Shown one piece after another: positions 46,876 to 57,491 of a stretch of DNA of 64,000 nucleotides. The DNA is from Zantedeschia hybrid cultivar. Lineage: Eukaryota; Streptophyta; Magnoliopsida; Alismatales; Araceae. The notes under the pieces are model-generated. The model worked only from the letters and a program-made list of their open reading frames with translations. It did no database searches and had not been told where the DNA came from. The stretch covers positions 21,690,729-21,754,728 of the forward strand of contig JARZZO010000013.1 in assembly GCA_030544215.1 (NCBI GenBank), in the 5' to 3' direction. The translations under genes were made by a program, and so were the position numbers. Every line of letters begins with the position of its first letter. Within the stretch, counting starts at the first letter, position 1.

Positions 46876-47210
46876 CTAAAACGCGTCGATCGAGGCAGAC
46901 GCCTATCAGTCAGACAGGACGGCCGTACTGACCGCGATCTGAAACGTGTCGCCCACCGCGGACGCCGTTCAGACGACAGAACAGGCCGTACTGACAACGC
47001 TCTGGCGCCGCACACTGACATCGCAGGTGTCGCAGTCTGAATCGCGTCGACCAACCTGGACGCCGTTCAGACGAAGTGACAGGGGCCGTACTCTCGCGGT
47101 CCGAAACCCGCCCACGTGGCACAACAGCAAGCATACCTAAATGGCGTCCACACAACCTGACGCCTTTTGAAAGGCGTCGAGCAGTGCTGACGCCATTCAG
47201 CCAAGAATCT
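46876..47210. repeat. Five 34-bp 12-10-12 modules, second cluster of 3' LTR
   Basis: Modules at 46876-46909, 46939-46972, 47037-47070, 47147-47180 and 47177-47210. Spacers: GATCGAGGCA, GCCCACCGCG, GACCAACCTG, CACACAACCT, GAGCAGTGCT. The equivalent set in the 5' LTR is offset by 4,270 bp. Confidence 0.88.
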
Positions 47211-47289
47211 CAAGACCCCACAGGGTCCAAACCAGGGGATCCGGCCCGATCCCGACCCGAATACAGAACCCGAAACCTCAGTCCTTACA

Positions 47290-47302
47290 TTCTCCCCTCC
47301 TT
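47290..47302 (-). other. Polypurine tract of gag-only element
   Basis: AAGGAGGGGAGAA on the minus strand, immediately before the 3' LTR start TGTAAGG. Confidence 0.88.
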
Positions 47303-47664
47303 AAAAGAATTTCGTCCTCGAAATTTGCAACCGCTCAACGCTCAACTCGGCTATCCATCACATGCCGACACACACCGAATACAACAATCATCCTCACCAA
47401 TCACACACAAGGCTCCACATAATTAGCCAATCAAATTCGCACCAAGATAACTAAGATTCTGAATTCTGACAAAAGCTGAAAGATCAAAATAACCACACAC
47501 TAGGAAGGCACATCTCACACAACCGATTCTCCACCAAACCCAAATACATACAAGCGCCACAAGAGTTCACAACCACCTCTGAACAAGACAAGATAAAAGT
47601 GCTCATCTAGCACAGCCTCTCGGACCACCACAAAGAGACGCAACTCCACTCACGCCTCGAACAC
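47303..47664. other. Gap between gag and 3' LTR where pol is missing
   Basis: About 360 bp between the gag stop and the polypurine tract. I find no protease, RT or integrase motif in it. Confidence 0.6.
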
Positions 47665-48756
47665 CTACTGACCACTCGGCTCCTGACCTGCCTCATTCTT
47701 CTGGGGACAGTTCCTCGCGAGATGTCCCTTCCTGCCACAGCCAAAACAGCTACCAGTGATTAAGGGACATATCCTATCGCCATGAAACCTGCTACAACGG
47801 GGACAACGATCTGCAGCGTCCCGCCTCGCCTCCTGCTGCCAGCTGACCTCCGTCTGTATCTGCTGAACCGAACCATCCTCATCCTCGTCACAAGGTACCT
47901 CCTGGAACTCGACCTCGAAAGAACTCGAACCACCTGACGAAAAGACCGCCGATCTATCCCTGCTTTGTTGCTTCCCCTGTGCTGGATGCTCCGACTCCTC
48001 TGCCGCGTGTTGGAACTGCATCTCCACCACTGCCGCGCACCGAACTGCTGACGACAGATCCTTACAACAATGAGCTGCCACAAACTCCCTCAAATCATGC
48101 CGAAGTCCATCCACGAATTTCTCCGTCCTAAGATCCTCATGCTCGGATATGTGTGGAGCAAACCTTCCCAGAGCCACAAATTTCATCTGATACTCTAGAA
48201 CTGACATATCACCCTGCACCAATTCCATAAACTCCCTTTCCTTGGCCCTACGAACATGCCTCGGAAGGTACTGTCCACTAAACTCTCTCACAAAGTCTTC
48301 CCAAGGAATCTCCCTCAAAGACCTATCTGGAAACATCAACCCCTTGATGGTAACCCACCAGTCATAGGCATCGCCCTTCAGCAAGTAGGTTGCCAACAAG
48401 GTCTTGTCGCTCTCAGCACATTCTAGAACATCAAACACCTTCTCCACTTCCTTAATCCACTGAGCTGCCGCATCTGGAACAAGTTGACCCGTGAAAGAAG
48501 GGGGCTTCAACTTCAAGAACCGCTCCATCATCGTGGATTGGCCACTGCGGGAATTGGACCCCTCACTTCCATCTCCCTGCTGGTATCTAGACATAGCCCC
48601 AATCATAGCTTCCATGGAACGATCCACATTCTGCCCTTCTGCTCTCGAACCACCACCATCTGCTCTCGAACCACGAGCCAACGGAACTCTCCTCTTTGGT
48701 GCCATCACTACCCCACAAACACGCAAATCGAACCAAAACACGTCAAAACCTACCAA
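47665..48756 (-). CDS. gag: Gypsy Gag protein, intact, zinc knuckle
   Basis: Uninterrupted Gag of 363 aa from the first ATG. The ATG at 48705 (MAPKRRVPLARG, 346 aa) is the likelier start because it has a G at -3 and +4 and begins a basic N-terminus. The retrotransposon gag domain spans about residues 78-230 (LKPPSFTGQLVPDAAAQWI, ATYLLKGDAYDWW, FSGQYLPRHVRRAKEREFM, DGLRHDLREFV). A Cys/His-rich stretch (CPRCSRFHGDRICP) precedes a canonical CCHC knuckle, CFGCGRKGHLARNC, near the C-terminus. Gag forms the particle that packages the element RNA. No protease or pol frame follows; the stop at 47665 is about 360 nt before the polypurine tract. Confidence 0.92.
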   Translation of the reverse strand: MVGFDVFWFDLRVCGVVMAPKRRVPLARGSRADGGGSRAEGQNVDRSMEAMIGAMSRYQQGDGSEGSNSRSGQSTMMERFLKLKPPSFTGQLVPDAAAQWIKEVEKVFDVLECAESDKTLLATYLLKGDAYDWWVTIKGLMFPDRSLREIPWEDFVREFSGQYLPRHVRRAKEREFMELVQGDMSVLEYQMKFVALGRFAPHISEHEDLRTEKFVDGLRHDLREFVAAHCCKDLSSAVRCAAVVEMQFQHAAEESEHPAQGKQQSRDRSAVFSSGGSSSFEVEFQEVPCDEDEDGSVQQIQTEVSWQQEARRDAADRCPRCSRFHGDRICPLITGSCFGCGRKGHLARNCPQKNEAGQEPSGQ

Positions 48757-48846
48757 TCTACACCAGCAGCCATCGCCTGTACAGACTCGTACTTATTGTT
48801 GGACTATAATATCTAACCTAGTTTACCACATACTCGACTAGACTGA

Positions 48847-48858
48847 GCTCTGATACCA
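48847..48858 (-). other. Primer binding site of gag-only element (tRNA-iMet)
   Basis: TGGTATCAGAGC on the minus strand, two bases (GA) after the 5' LTR end at 48861. Confidence 0.92.
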
Positions 48859-48860
48859 TC

Positions 48861-51559
48861 TGTAACGACCCGCCATCCTATGACCGGAGACCCAATCACT
48901 AAATGGATGTCGGCCCATTAACTGCGGGTTCACACCCGGATCTCACACAAACGTCTGGAGGAGTAAGCGTTAAACAAGGCTAAATATAACAATCTCACGG
49001 ACTACAAGAGTAAAGCAAGTGCGCAGAAAGGAAGATAACAATGTCCGTATATAGTCCAACAATAATTACATGGTCCAACAAATTAAATAAGTACAGGCAG
49101 AAGGAAAGTACAACAACATCGGGGCATACCCCGGAACAGAGACAACTGCTGGTCCGCACACCAAGAAGTCACCACACGTCTCCACACGCCGCGAAGTCCA
49201 CACCTGAAACCGCAGGGAGTGAGCCACACCAGAATTGGGCTCAGTAGGGATCATCCGATCCCCCACCTCCCACTCACACACCCACAAGTGTAACAACACA
49301 GATATATGGCAATTAAGTAAAGCAGTAAACACAGCACCTAAATCTGATAAGAAACGTACGATAAGCAGTGTAGCAAGAACAGTTCTAAGCAACCCGAAGA
49401 ACCCAACACAGAGTCACGTCTCACAGCCAAAGTCTACAAAGCGACTGAACCACACTGTCGACCGAAGTCAAACGTCGCCTCCCAACACTACCACCACTGC
49501 TCACGCCTGTCCACCCCTACAGTGTTCCGGGGCACTGTAGGGTGAGGCAGTGAGCCAAACTAGGACTAGCTGGAACCAGTGTACCGCCACTGCCAGCTAC
49601 GTGTGCACACAAGCAGTCTAGACTACTGTCCTACCACCGGATTGCCTCCACGCTAGGCCTCAGCACTTCAGGAGGGCCCTGGGGACTGGCGAACCCCCGT
49701 CAAGCCGAAGCTACAGGAACTACCCACAACCCTAACCTCCCGGGCTGCGTCAGGCCAAAGGGCTAAGGGTACCACTCGTAACCTTGATCAAAGGTCACAT
49801 CAGGCCCAGTGGCTACAGGGGTAAAACAACTCCACAACCAGCTCCACAACAAGAAAAGCGCCGGAAGCTGCCACGACAAACAGGGAAACCCGACCCGCTG
49901 AGACCAAACAGCAACCCCTCGGATAGCACACCAGCTACTCCGGCCCGACGGGCTCAAGGTGGTTCTGCTTCCCTCAGCCAAAGGCAAACCACAATATGTA
50001 CCCCTTCTCCCACCGGTACGGCACAATGCCTCACAGACACCATGACCCTGTCCCCATCGGTCCATGGTGACAAACGTAAACCACAGTCATACCGATCCAC
50101 AGTCGTATAAGCACACACACACATATAACATGATGTAATTCTATTCACACAGAAGTCCTCACTCTCAGTGTACAACATAAAGCATGCCTTTGAACCGTCC
50201 AACAGTAAAACACACATTAAAACCAGCATTAGACAGTTCTGTCTTGAATCACATTGACCGAGGTCGACGCCATTCAAACCCCTCAGACAGGTTTATTAAA
50301 GCTAGATTATTCCTTGAAACGCGTCGTCATAGGGAGTTGCCTATTTAAAACGCGTCCAGGTCCACAGACGCCATTCACACCGAAATTCCAGATTTACAGA
50401 CCCTCACTCGGGGTGATTTCCTTGCCTAAATGGCGTCATGATGGCTCGACGTCCTTCCGAAAGGCGTCGTCCATCCATGACGTTATTTAGCGCCAGAACC
50501 CCTACTCGAAAAACCTCGAACAGGGAGGTTTCTGCCCTAAAAGGCGTCGTACTGCCCTAACGTCCTTCTAAAAGGCGTCGACCAGGCACGACGCCGTTTA
50601 GCGCCAAAAACCTGGTTCCCTGGTTCGAACCGAGGGTTTCTCCCTTAACCCCAAACACCCCGAAAAAGCCCCAAAACAAGAAGGGGAAGAAGAGGAACTC
50701 AACCACCATAAGCATGCTGCGAATCCACGATCACAAGCACGGCTATTCCCATAAGAAAACCCCCTAAACATGCTCATTCTACCCTGAACACGTCATGACA
50801 CGCCAAGGAAAACACGTGCAACACACGCAAGGTTCGTCCCCCTACCGGTTCTTGAACTCCTCCAAGCTCCTCGCCGCCGACCCGCCGCACCGTAGACCGC
50901 CGCCAGTACCCTCGAGGACGCCGCCACTCCGCCGGGACGTCGGCCCCCGTCCGGAGAAGGGAACGTCGCGAAGGAGGTGGTGGAGGTAGAGGTGAGAGGT
51001 AAGGAGGCTATGGAGTGATGGAAGAGGAAGAAGAGGAAGGGAAGGGGAAAAGAGAGTCGGAGAGGGCGGAGAGGGCGAGGAGAGAGAGAGTGAAGGCAAG
51101 AATGAGGGAAAGAAGGGGAGGCTCGCGGGGTCAATCCGAATCCAGCTAAAACGTGTCGATCGAGGCAGACGCCTATCAGTCAGACAGGACGGCCGTACTG
51201 ACAGCGGTCTGAAACGCGTCGCCCACCGCGGACGCCGTTCAGACGACAGGACAGGCCGTACTGACAACGCTCTGGCGCCGCACAGTGACATCGCAGGTGT
51301 CGCAGTCTGAATCGCGTCGACCAACCTGGACGCCGTTCAGACGAAGTGACAGGGGCCGTACTCTCGCGGCCCGAAACCCGCCCACGTGGCACAACAGCAA
51401 GCATACCTAAATGGCGTCCACACAACCTGACGCCTTTTGAAAGGCGTCGAGCAGTGCTGACGCCATTCAGCCAAGAATCTCAAGACCCCACAGGGTCCAA
51501 ACCAGGGGATCCGGCCCGATCCCGACCCGAATACAGAACCCGAAACCTCAGTCCTTATA
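48861..51559 (-). repeat. 5' LTR of gag-only gypsy element
   Basis: 2,699 bp, aligned to the 3' LTR without gaps. The outer terminus reads TATAAGG instead of TGTAAGG, one transition in the terminal TG. It carries the same twelve 12-10-12 modules at 50244-50601 and 51146-51480, with small changes such as a decayed left arm in the first module. Confidence 0.93.
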
Positions 51560-51564
51560 GATAA
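51560..51564 (+). repeat. Target-site duplication of gag-only element, right copy
   Basis: GATAA, identical to 44586-44590. Confidence 0.92.
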
Positions 51565-52097
51565 AGTGAGAGAGAGAAAGAGAGAAATGCAGAGAGAGAT
51601 GAGAGAAAAAGTAAGAGAGGGAGAGGGCGCATAGAAGAGAACTCTGAGAGAGAGAAAGTGCAGGGGAGAGAGAAAGAGAAAGCATAGAAGAGAGATAGCC
51701 TTTTTTTTCTTTTTCTTTCTCTTAAAAAAAAAAACTATGAGAGAGGGAGAGGGAGACACTAAAAAAGAATTGCAGAAGAGAGGAAACAAATGGGAGAGAG
51801 AGAGAGGCTCGGTTGGGAGGGTTGAAGAAGAATGAGAGAGCCCTTTTTGACCCTCCTCCTTGGTTTTTTAGATTAAAGAGGGAATTAGAATTTCAAAAAA
51901 AGTAATAAAGAGGCTTTAATTTTTTTGCATTAAACTCCCCCATAATTAGAGGATCCTCTTTAAAGATAATAAAGGCTATTTTGAAATTTGAATTTTGGAA
52001 GAAATACTTCTCTTTTTAAATTTCAGGATTCCCTCCTCTCTCTCTCTCTTAATTGGCATGTAGGCCCCACTTGAAGAGAAAACACGAAAAGAAAATA
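51565..52097. other. GA-rich then AT-rich sequence, probable rest of Athila-like LTR
   Basis: Continues the (GA)n tract interrupted at 44585, then homopolymer-rich sequence (T and A runs at 51700-51732) and a short (CT)n run near 52035-52050. No coding region is recognised; the open frame at 51337-51789 translates GA/CT repeats. Confidence 0.45.
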
Positions 52098-52170
52098 TTG
52101 TTTCTACCAGGATTCAAACCCTAGTCACTTCACTGTAGTTCAAGTGGTCTAACCACTATGCTATCTGCCC
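52098..52170 (-). other. tRNA-derived (SINE-like) Pol III box pair
   Basis: On the minus strand, GGGCAGATAGCATAGTGG starts at 52170. TAGCATAGTGGTTAGACC (52163-52146) fits a Pol III A box and GGTTTGAATCC (52120-52110) a B box. Their distances from the 5' end (position 8 and about 51-61) are those of a tRNA. Acceptor stem pairing is not convincing, so this is a SINE head or a decayed tRNA rather than a working tRNA gene. Confidence 0.4.
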
Positions 52171-52454
52171 GTTCATATCCTGCATCCACATAAAATAACA
52201 ACTAAGTCCTTGCGGCAATTAAATTATTCAGATATACATTAAATCTTTGCCGATAAACCCTTATTGAGAACGAAATTGTCACACTCAATTAATTCCATGA
52301 AATGATGATATTTTCAATTCTGATTTTTACAAAATTGATATATCTGAAAGTATCGTCGATTTATCTATCATTTTATATGGTTTTGTATGTAAAATTGTAT
52401 GTGTAGTGTGCAAATTATATCTATTTATCATCTAAAAATGTGTAATTATCAATC
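52171..52454. other. AT-rich spacer, unassigned
   Basis: About 280 bp with no gene, palindrome array or LTR terminus I can identify. Confidence 0.4.
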
Positions 52455-53043
52455 ATTTCTAGAACATTCTCACTCTAATTACCGAGAATGAACGATCCCT
52501 TATTGAATATTCAATCACCTTCTAAGGTATTCCACTGAGCCTGATTGCTTGACTAATTAGAACCCCATCGATAGAGATTTGTAAGGTCAAAGTCCAGAAG
52601 TCCACCGACAAAATGTTTTTCGTGTCTCAAGTCTAAGGACCAACCACACTACTGTGACATTGAATCAAGTTGGTTAATAGTCAGGTAAATCACCATCCAG
52701 TGATTCACAAGTTGGATCAGTTCACTGAGGTTGATAGTCAGGTAAATTAGATCATGTGATTCAAAAGTCGAATCAGTTTAGTGAACTCATTCTTCAATGA
52801 ACACCTGTGTGCTTGCCCTAGTGTCCCTATACATGTGACTATGAGATCACCCTCATCATATGAGCAGACACATCGTACACCAGTCTATCCAGATATAAGA
52901 TATCCTGTCTTTAATATCCTTTAACTGGGAACAATTGAGAAATTATAGTAGAAGTATTGGTCTTATTATCACAATCTTATTGTAATCCAATATTCACGCA
53001 TAATCCCACGGACTTCATTATGCACTATTAGTTAAATGCTAAC
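52455..53043 (-). mobile_element. Copia element G, 3' LTR fragment
   Basis: Matches copia LTR sequence shared with B, D and others (CTAGAACATTCTC, CCAGAAGTCCACCGAC, CTCATCATATGAGCAG) in minus orientation. It ends at 53043 with GCTAACA, an LTR 5' terminus on the minus strand, next to a purine-rich tract (GAGAGGAGAGGATA). The left part of the LTR is missing. Confidence 0.7.
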
Positions 53044-53733
53044 ATATCCTCTCCTCTCAAGATACACACCAGATGGAAAACATTTAGGTTGTATCACATA
53101 AACCTCTTCCTCAAGAATCTCATTGAGGAGACCTATTTTATCATTCAACTGCCAGATCAACATGATAGGTAGCTTTGGAAAGAAGAATTCTGATTGTCTT
53201 AATTATGGCAACTACCAAGAAGATCATGTCATTGTCAACATTTTGTTTCTGGTGATAATTCATAGCTACTAAGCTTGTTATATAAGTACCAAACAGTCTA
53301 TCAGCACCGATCTTCTACTTGAAGATCCACTTGCCACATATGGTTGCTTTACCCTTAGGTAAGCTCACCAAGTTCTTAACTTAGTTGGTCAATCTAGACT
53401 GGTTGTCAGAATTCCTGGCCTCTTGACAATTTTCAGAGTCAAGACTATCAAAAGCCTCTTCATGGGTCTTTGGATCATCATTCTCATCTTAGAGTACCTC
53501 TACTTCAGCCACCCTTGATATGTCACACATATCTATGTGGCTATTTGGATAATTCTAAGAGACCTACGTCGTTTTTAATGTTTGTCACGATAGGTTCCAC
53601 TTTGTATATATGGAGCTTTTTCTAGAGAAGTTTATGATCTGATAATTTGAATTTAGAAAAATTAAAATTGTAGCATGAAATTTAATCTAGAAAATTTATT
53701 TCAGGAAACGAAATGGATTCGAGTAGTAACTTC
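53044..53733 (-). pseudogene. Copia element G, short internal region with RT remnant
   Basis: Minus-strand translation with many breaks shows RT traces such as IWQLNDKIGLLNEILEEEVYVIQP (the IWQMDVKTAFLNG region), the SLVAMNYH stretch and KIGAD. The linker before RT is decayed. Gag, protease, integrase and the rest of RT/RNase H are absent: only about 690 bp separates the LTR from the primer site. Confidence 0.7.
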
Positions 53734-53745
53734 GCTCTGATTCCA
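53734..53745 (-). other. Primer binding site of element G (one mismatch)
   Basis: TGGAATCAGAGC on the minus strand, one change from TGGTATCAGAGC, adjacent to an LTR terminus (TGTAAGG on the plus strand from 53747). Confidence 0.75.
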
Positions 53746-53746
53746 C

Positions 53747-54145
53747 TGTAAGGATCGAGGCAGGATGATGAAGAACGTTGTGGAAATAGAAGAATGAAAT
53801 CGATCCACCCTGTTGCCGATCCGTTTTGGAGAATAAAAGTTAAAGGCGGGTGATCAAATAATCGTCGTGCACGGATTCAGATCGGCATCCGTCTTGGTTC
53901 CATCAAGGTCATACTGCTAGTTGGGCATGCGTCCGGCCTCCAGCAATATCCACGCGATCCACATCGAAGGTTTGTCCTCATCACTCCGCATCAGATGCGG
54001 CACATTCGCCGTAATTTCCTCTCTGCAGCAGTGTCTGCAGCATGCAGACGATTTCCTGATAGTCAGGGAGCAGACATGCAGAGCAAGGCAGTAGAGGGCC
54101 CCCCTAAGGGGCAACCAGACCTATGGAGACCCTGGAGCTTGGCCC
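53747..54145 (-). mobile_element. Copia element G, 5' LTR fragment
   Basis: The primer-site end of an LTR (CCTTACA on the minus strand), about 399 bp long. It is cut where LTR fragment H begins at 54146. Confidence 0.65.
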
Positions 54146-54522
54146 TGTTGGGTTCTCAAGTTTCCCTAAATCGCTCACGCAGTGGAATAAACAAAATAAA
54201 TACAACGATCTGTTCCCATTTCGATAAAACTAAAACGACTATCAGATAATCGGATACTTACCGCGTGCAGATTCGAATCCGCAACCGTTCGGTTCCGTCG
54301 GTGTGACACCGCGAGCAGCGCAAACGCCCGGCCTCTAGCGAAGTCTACGCGATCCTCCTCGCCGTAGATTTATTCTCGTTCCTCATTGCTTGCAGCCTAC
54401 GAACAGTCCACCTATCGCCGCAACAATTACCGCAAAGCGCGGTCATATTCCCGTCGAACGGGAGTCGAAGAAGACGGCGAAGCAGACCCACAACGGAAGG
54501 CTGGCCTAGGGCGCTAGAGAAG
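54146..54522 (-). mobile_element. Copia LTR fragment H (B/C family)
   Basis: Starts TGTTGGGTTCTCAAG, matching the primer-site end of the LTRs of B, and runs about 377 bp through the shared block GGTTCCGTCGGTG. It stops inside the LTR (GGGCGCTAGAGA), where element C begins in the opposite orientation. The other half should lie beyond the window, after C. Confidence 0.8.
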
Positions 54523-56084
54523 TCATAGTCTTAGGTGGCCTACAAGCCAATCTGACTATGTAAATCTCGTTCATATTTATTAATATAATGGCATAATATT
54601 TATTGTGTGTAAATCGTATTAATTATCGTCTCATAATAAAGTCCATGAATAGGTGCGATAGTGATCAGATTATGATGAGATGATACTAATGAGACTGATC
54701 ACTTAAACACATATTCTTAATCGTTCTTAGTCAGAAGATATCCGAGAAGGACATCGGATATTCGGTTAGACTAGTACATATTACTCCTGCTCATATGATG
54801 AGGGTGACTGATCTCATAAGTCACTGGTGTAGAGACACTAAGGTGAATATGTAGGTTCTCATTAAAGAATGAGTTCACTGAACTGATCTGACTAAATCGC
54901 TAGATGGTATTGTACCTCACTGTCAACCAGCTTGATTCTATTGTCGCAATTGCGTAGATGGTCCTCGGACCTGAGACACCAAGGACACCTTGTCGGTGGA
55001 CTTCTATGCTTTGACCTTGGTTTATGAATATCTAACCACGGGATTCTAAACAGCCAAGGATGGGTACCGTGGAATACCGTCAAAGCGAATTGTGTGTCAA
55101 TAAGGAATCATTCGCTCTCGGTACTTTGAGAGAGAATGCTCAAGGAAGGATGTGCGAAAGTCCCTAGTCAAGGCGGACGATAATATCGGGAAAGGAGTTT
55201 TCTGATATTCATCAGTGGCATCCAATCCAAGTGAGTCGACCAGTTAGGGTTTGACAGCACGACATACCCTGAGTTGACTCGAAAGCATTGTACGAATGAA
55301 GGATTATATCCACGCGGTAACTGTTGGCGGAAAGGTTCCAAGAGTGGGTTACTTAACCCTGATACCTTCCGGGTTCATGCGGTGTTGCTTGGCACCCAAC
55401 GTGATCGGAGGCCCGATCGAATTCGATGTGCGACATCAATTCGATTGATTAATTAATTAATAAAGGGTTATTAATTGATTAATAAAGCTAGTGAGGAGTC
55501 ACTGGGTTTATTGGGCTATTAACCAGACTAGTAATTGGGCCTAGATGGTCACACGCAAAAGATTCTCAAGGCGATGGATAAATAAGTAGCTTTTATATAA
55601 ACCGGGGGTTTTTATGAAAAACCACGCGGTTAGTATAAAATGTAGCGAACGGGCTGAGCAGGCCAAGCTGCTGCTAACCCTAGCCTCCCCCTCCTCTATT
55701 TCTCTCTCTCTCTCTGGCGCCCTAGGCCAGATCCAGATCCCCGGATCTACTTCGCCGCTTCTCCGACTCTCGTTTGACAGGAAATCATCTGCGCGTTGCG
55801 GCGATCGTTGCGGCAACCGGCGGAGATTTTGTGGCTGCGAAGGATGAGGAACGTCAAGATATCCGTCACGAGAAGGATCACGTGGACTTCGCTAGAGGTC
55901 GGGTGCTTGCGCGGCTTGCGGTGTCGCACTGACGGAACCGAACGGTTGCGGATTCAAATTTGCACACGGTAAGAACCGATTATCCGATAATCCGATTTTT
56001 TGTATTTTTGAAATGGGAACGAATCTCCTTTTTTATTTTTATTTCCGCTGTGCGGGATATCCGGAGAAATCCGAGAACCCAACG
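54523..56084 (+). repeat. 5' LTR of element C
   Basis: About 1.56 kb, same family as the LTRs of B in opposite orientation. It ends CCCAACG directly before the primer site. TATAAAA lies at 55634-55640 in the context GGTTAGTATAAAATGTAGC. Confidence 0.88.
55634..55640 (+). promoter_or_regulatory. TATA box in 5' LTR of C
   Basis: TATAAAA. The same context is present in the 3' LTR (63579-63585) and, inverted, in both LTRs of B, so it is a family-conserved promoter element. Confidence 0.6.
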
Positions 56085-56096
56085 TGGTATCAGAGC
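56085..56096 (+). other. Primer binding site of element C (tRNA-iMet)
   Basis: TGGTATCAGAGC immediately after the LTR. Confidence 0.9.
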
Positions 56097-56639
56097 CAAG
56101 TTCCATTGTTTCTCGTCCCATTTCGATCTCCGAAATTAATTTTTTCATGAATTACTCCATGCTATAACTTCGATTAATTGTTGGATATGTGTTCATGCGA
56201 TGAACGCGGTTAATCAGATTATTTTCTTTCAATTTTTTGATATTTATTTGGGGTTTTGTGTTCTTCGTGGGACTAAGAACAGAGAGTTTTCGACGGCTTC
56301 ATACGTGCTTCCCAAGCATTGGGATGGCGAGCCGGATCCCCAGATCTCAAGGTGATAGTCACCACTGTCCACCGGGTATCATTGTCGGCGCAGGAGTGCC
56401 CTTGGAGGGCTGCAAAATCAAGTCCCAGTTCGGTTTTTGAAACCCTGAAAAATCAGATTTTGGGGGTTTGAGGGGCTCGACCAGCTACTTGTTTGGCCAC
56501 CGCCGGTGGCCCTGCCAGTGCCGGGCACGTTGCCGATGCCGGGGGCATCGCCGGCGGCGGCCTAGAATAACCCCAACCACCGAATAAGCCTGCGTGCAAT
56601 CTAGGGTTTCCTGTTTGAGGGGTGTTGGGTCTTTGGGGA

Positions 56640-56770
56640 AGATGGGGGCCGGCCTGGTTCGATGCAAACGGGCCGGTCCAGCCAGGCTGGGCCCCTGGCT
56701 GGACCGGGCCCAAGCCCAGGCGCGCCTGGCTCGAGCCCAAGCCCAGCAGGGCCCGAGCCTACTGAACCAA
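56640..56770. repeat. GC-rich palindromic tract in leader of C
   Basis: CCAGCCAGGCTGGGCCCCTGG, GGCGCGCCTGGCTCGAGCC and related dyads. Positional equivalent of the tracts in A, B and D. Confidence 0.65.
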
Positions 56771-56946
56771 ATGGGCTGAACCCGATAGCTCTTTTAAATC
56801 CCTTTTAATAAAACTCCCTAAAACCCCAATGGCCCATTTAATAAATGAAGACTGGATTTTAATTTAAATTTAAAATATGTTTTAAAATTTATATTATTAT
56901 TCATTTTTATTAATTTGGGCATCAATGATTTTGAATCATTATCATA

Positions 56947-57491
56947 TTAACAATTAGATTGATTAATTAAGGGTTAATTATTAGTTTAATTGTTAAATTA
57001 ATAATTAATCTTAATTTAAATAATTTAAATGTTAAATTAGTTATTAATAGTTATTAGTCTAATTGTTAGATTATTAACTATTATTTCATCTAATTGTTAA
57101 TTAAATATTTGAGTTAGTTATTAATTTAATTGTTAAATTAATAATTAATTTTAATGACTAATTCAAATGTTAAATTAGTAGTCTTTAATTAATTATTGTT
57201 AGTCATTAATTTAATAGTTAAATTAATGATAACTTTAATTATCTAATCTAAGAGTTAGATTAATTAGTTATTAATTAGTTAGTGTTAATTATTGGTTTAA
57301 GAGTTAAATTAATAGTTAACATTAATTGTCTAATCTAAGTGTTAGGTTAGTAATTAATAATTAATTATAGTTGATTATTAATTTAAGTGTTAAATTATTA
57401 ATTAACTTTGTTGGACTAGTCTAAGAGTTAGATTAGTTGTTAATAGTCTAGTTGTTAGATTATTATTGTGGTTTAATCTAAGTGTTAGATT
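56947..57491. repeat. AT-rich palindrome array in leader of C
   Basis: Repeated AATYTAANNGTTARATT palindromes, the reverse complement of those in B's leader, with both the TCTAA..TTAGA and TTTAA..TTAAA flavours. Confidence 0.75.

Larger units (their letters stand above)
44591..47289 (-). repeat. 3' LTR of gag-only gypsy element
   Basis: 2,699 bp; starts TGTAAGGACTGAGG at 47289 and ends GGTCGTTACA at 44591 on the minus strand. It contains twelve 12-10-12 modules, a CT-rich block on the sense strand (about 46740-46860) and GC-rich sequence (46560-46700). Open frames such as 46572-47054 on the minus strand change frame between copies and are low-complexity. Confidence 0.93.
44591..51559 (-). 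mobile_element. Gag-only Ty3/Gypsy element with 2,699-bp LTRs
   Basis: A complete insertion on the minus strand: 5' LTR 48861-51559, primer site 48847-48858, gag, polypurine tract 47290-47302, 3' LTR 44591-47289, perfect TSD GATAA. The internal region is only 1,571 bp and holds one open gag frame; protease, RT, RNase H and integrase are absent. By hand I count about 54 substitutions and no indel between the LTRs (about 98.0% identity), mostly transitions. It fits the class called TR-GAG: intact Gag, mobilised by pol supplied elsewhere. The sequence before the 3' LTR (GAGGACGAAATTC then AAGGAGGGGAGAA) resembles chromovirus (Tekay/Del-type) elements. Confidence 0.92.

Noticed and set aside
51337..51789. 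150-codon frame near the right end of the gag-only element
   Set aside because: It crosses the LTR boundary and the target duplication and translates a GA-rich tract.
52098..52170. Functional tRNA gene
   Set aside because: A and B boxes fit, but the acceptor ends do not pair and the T arm pairs weakly, so I call it tRNA-like only.
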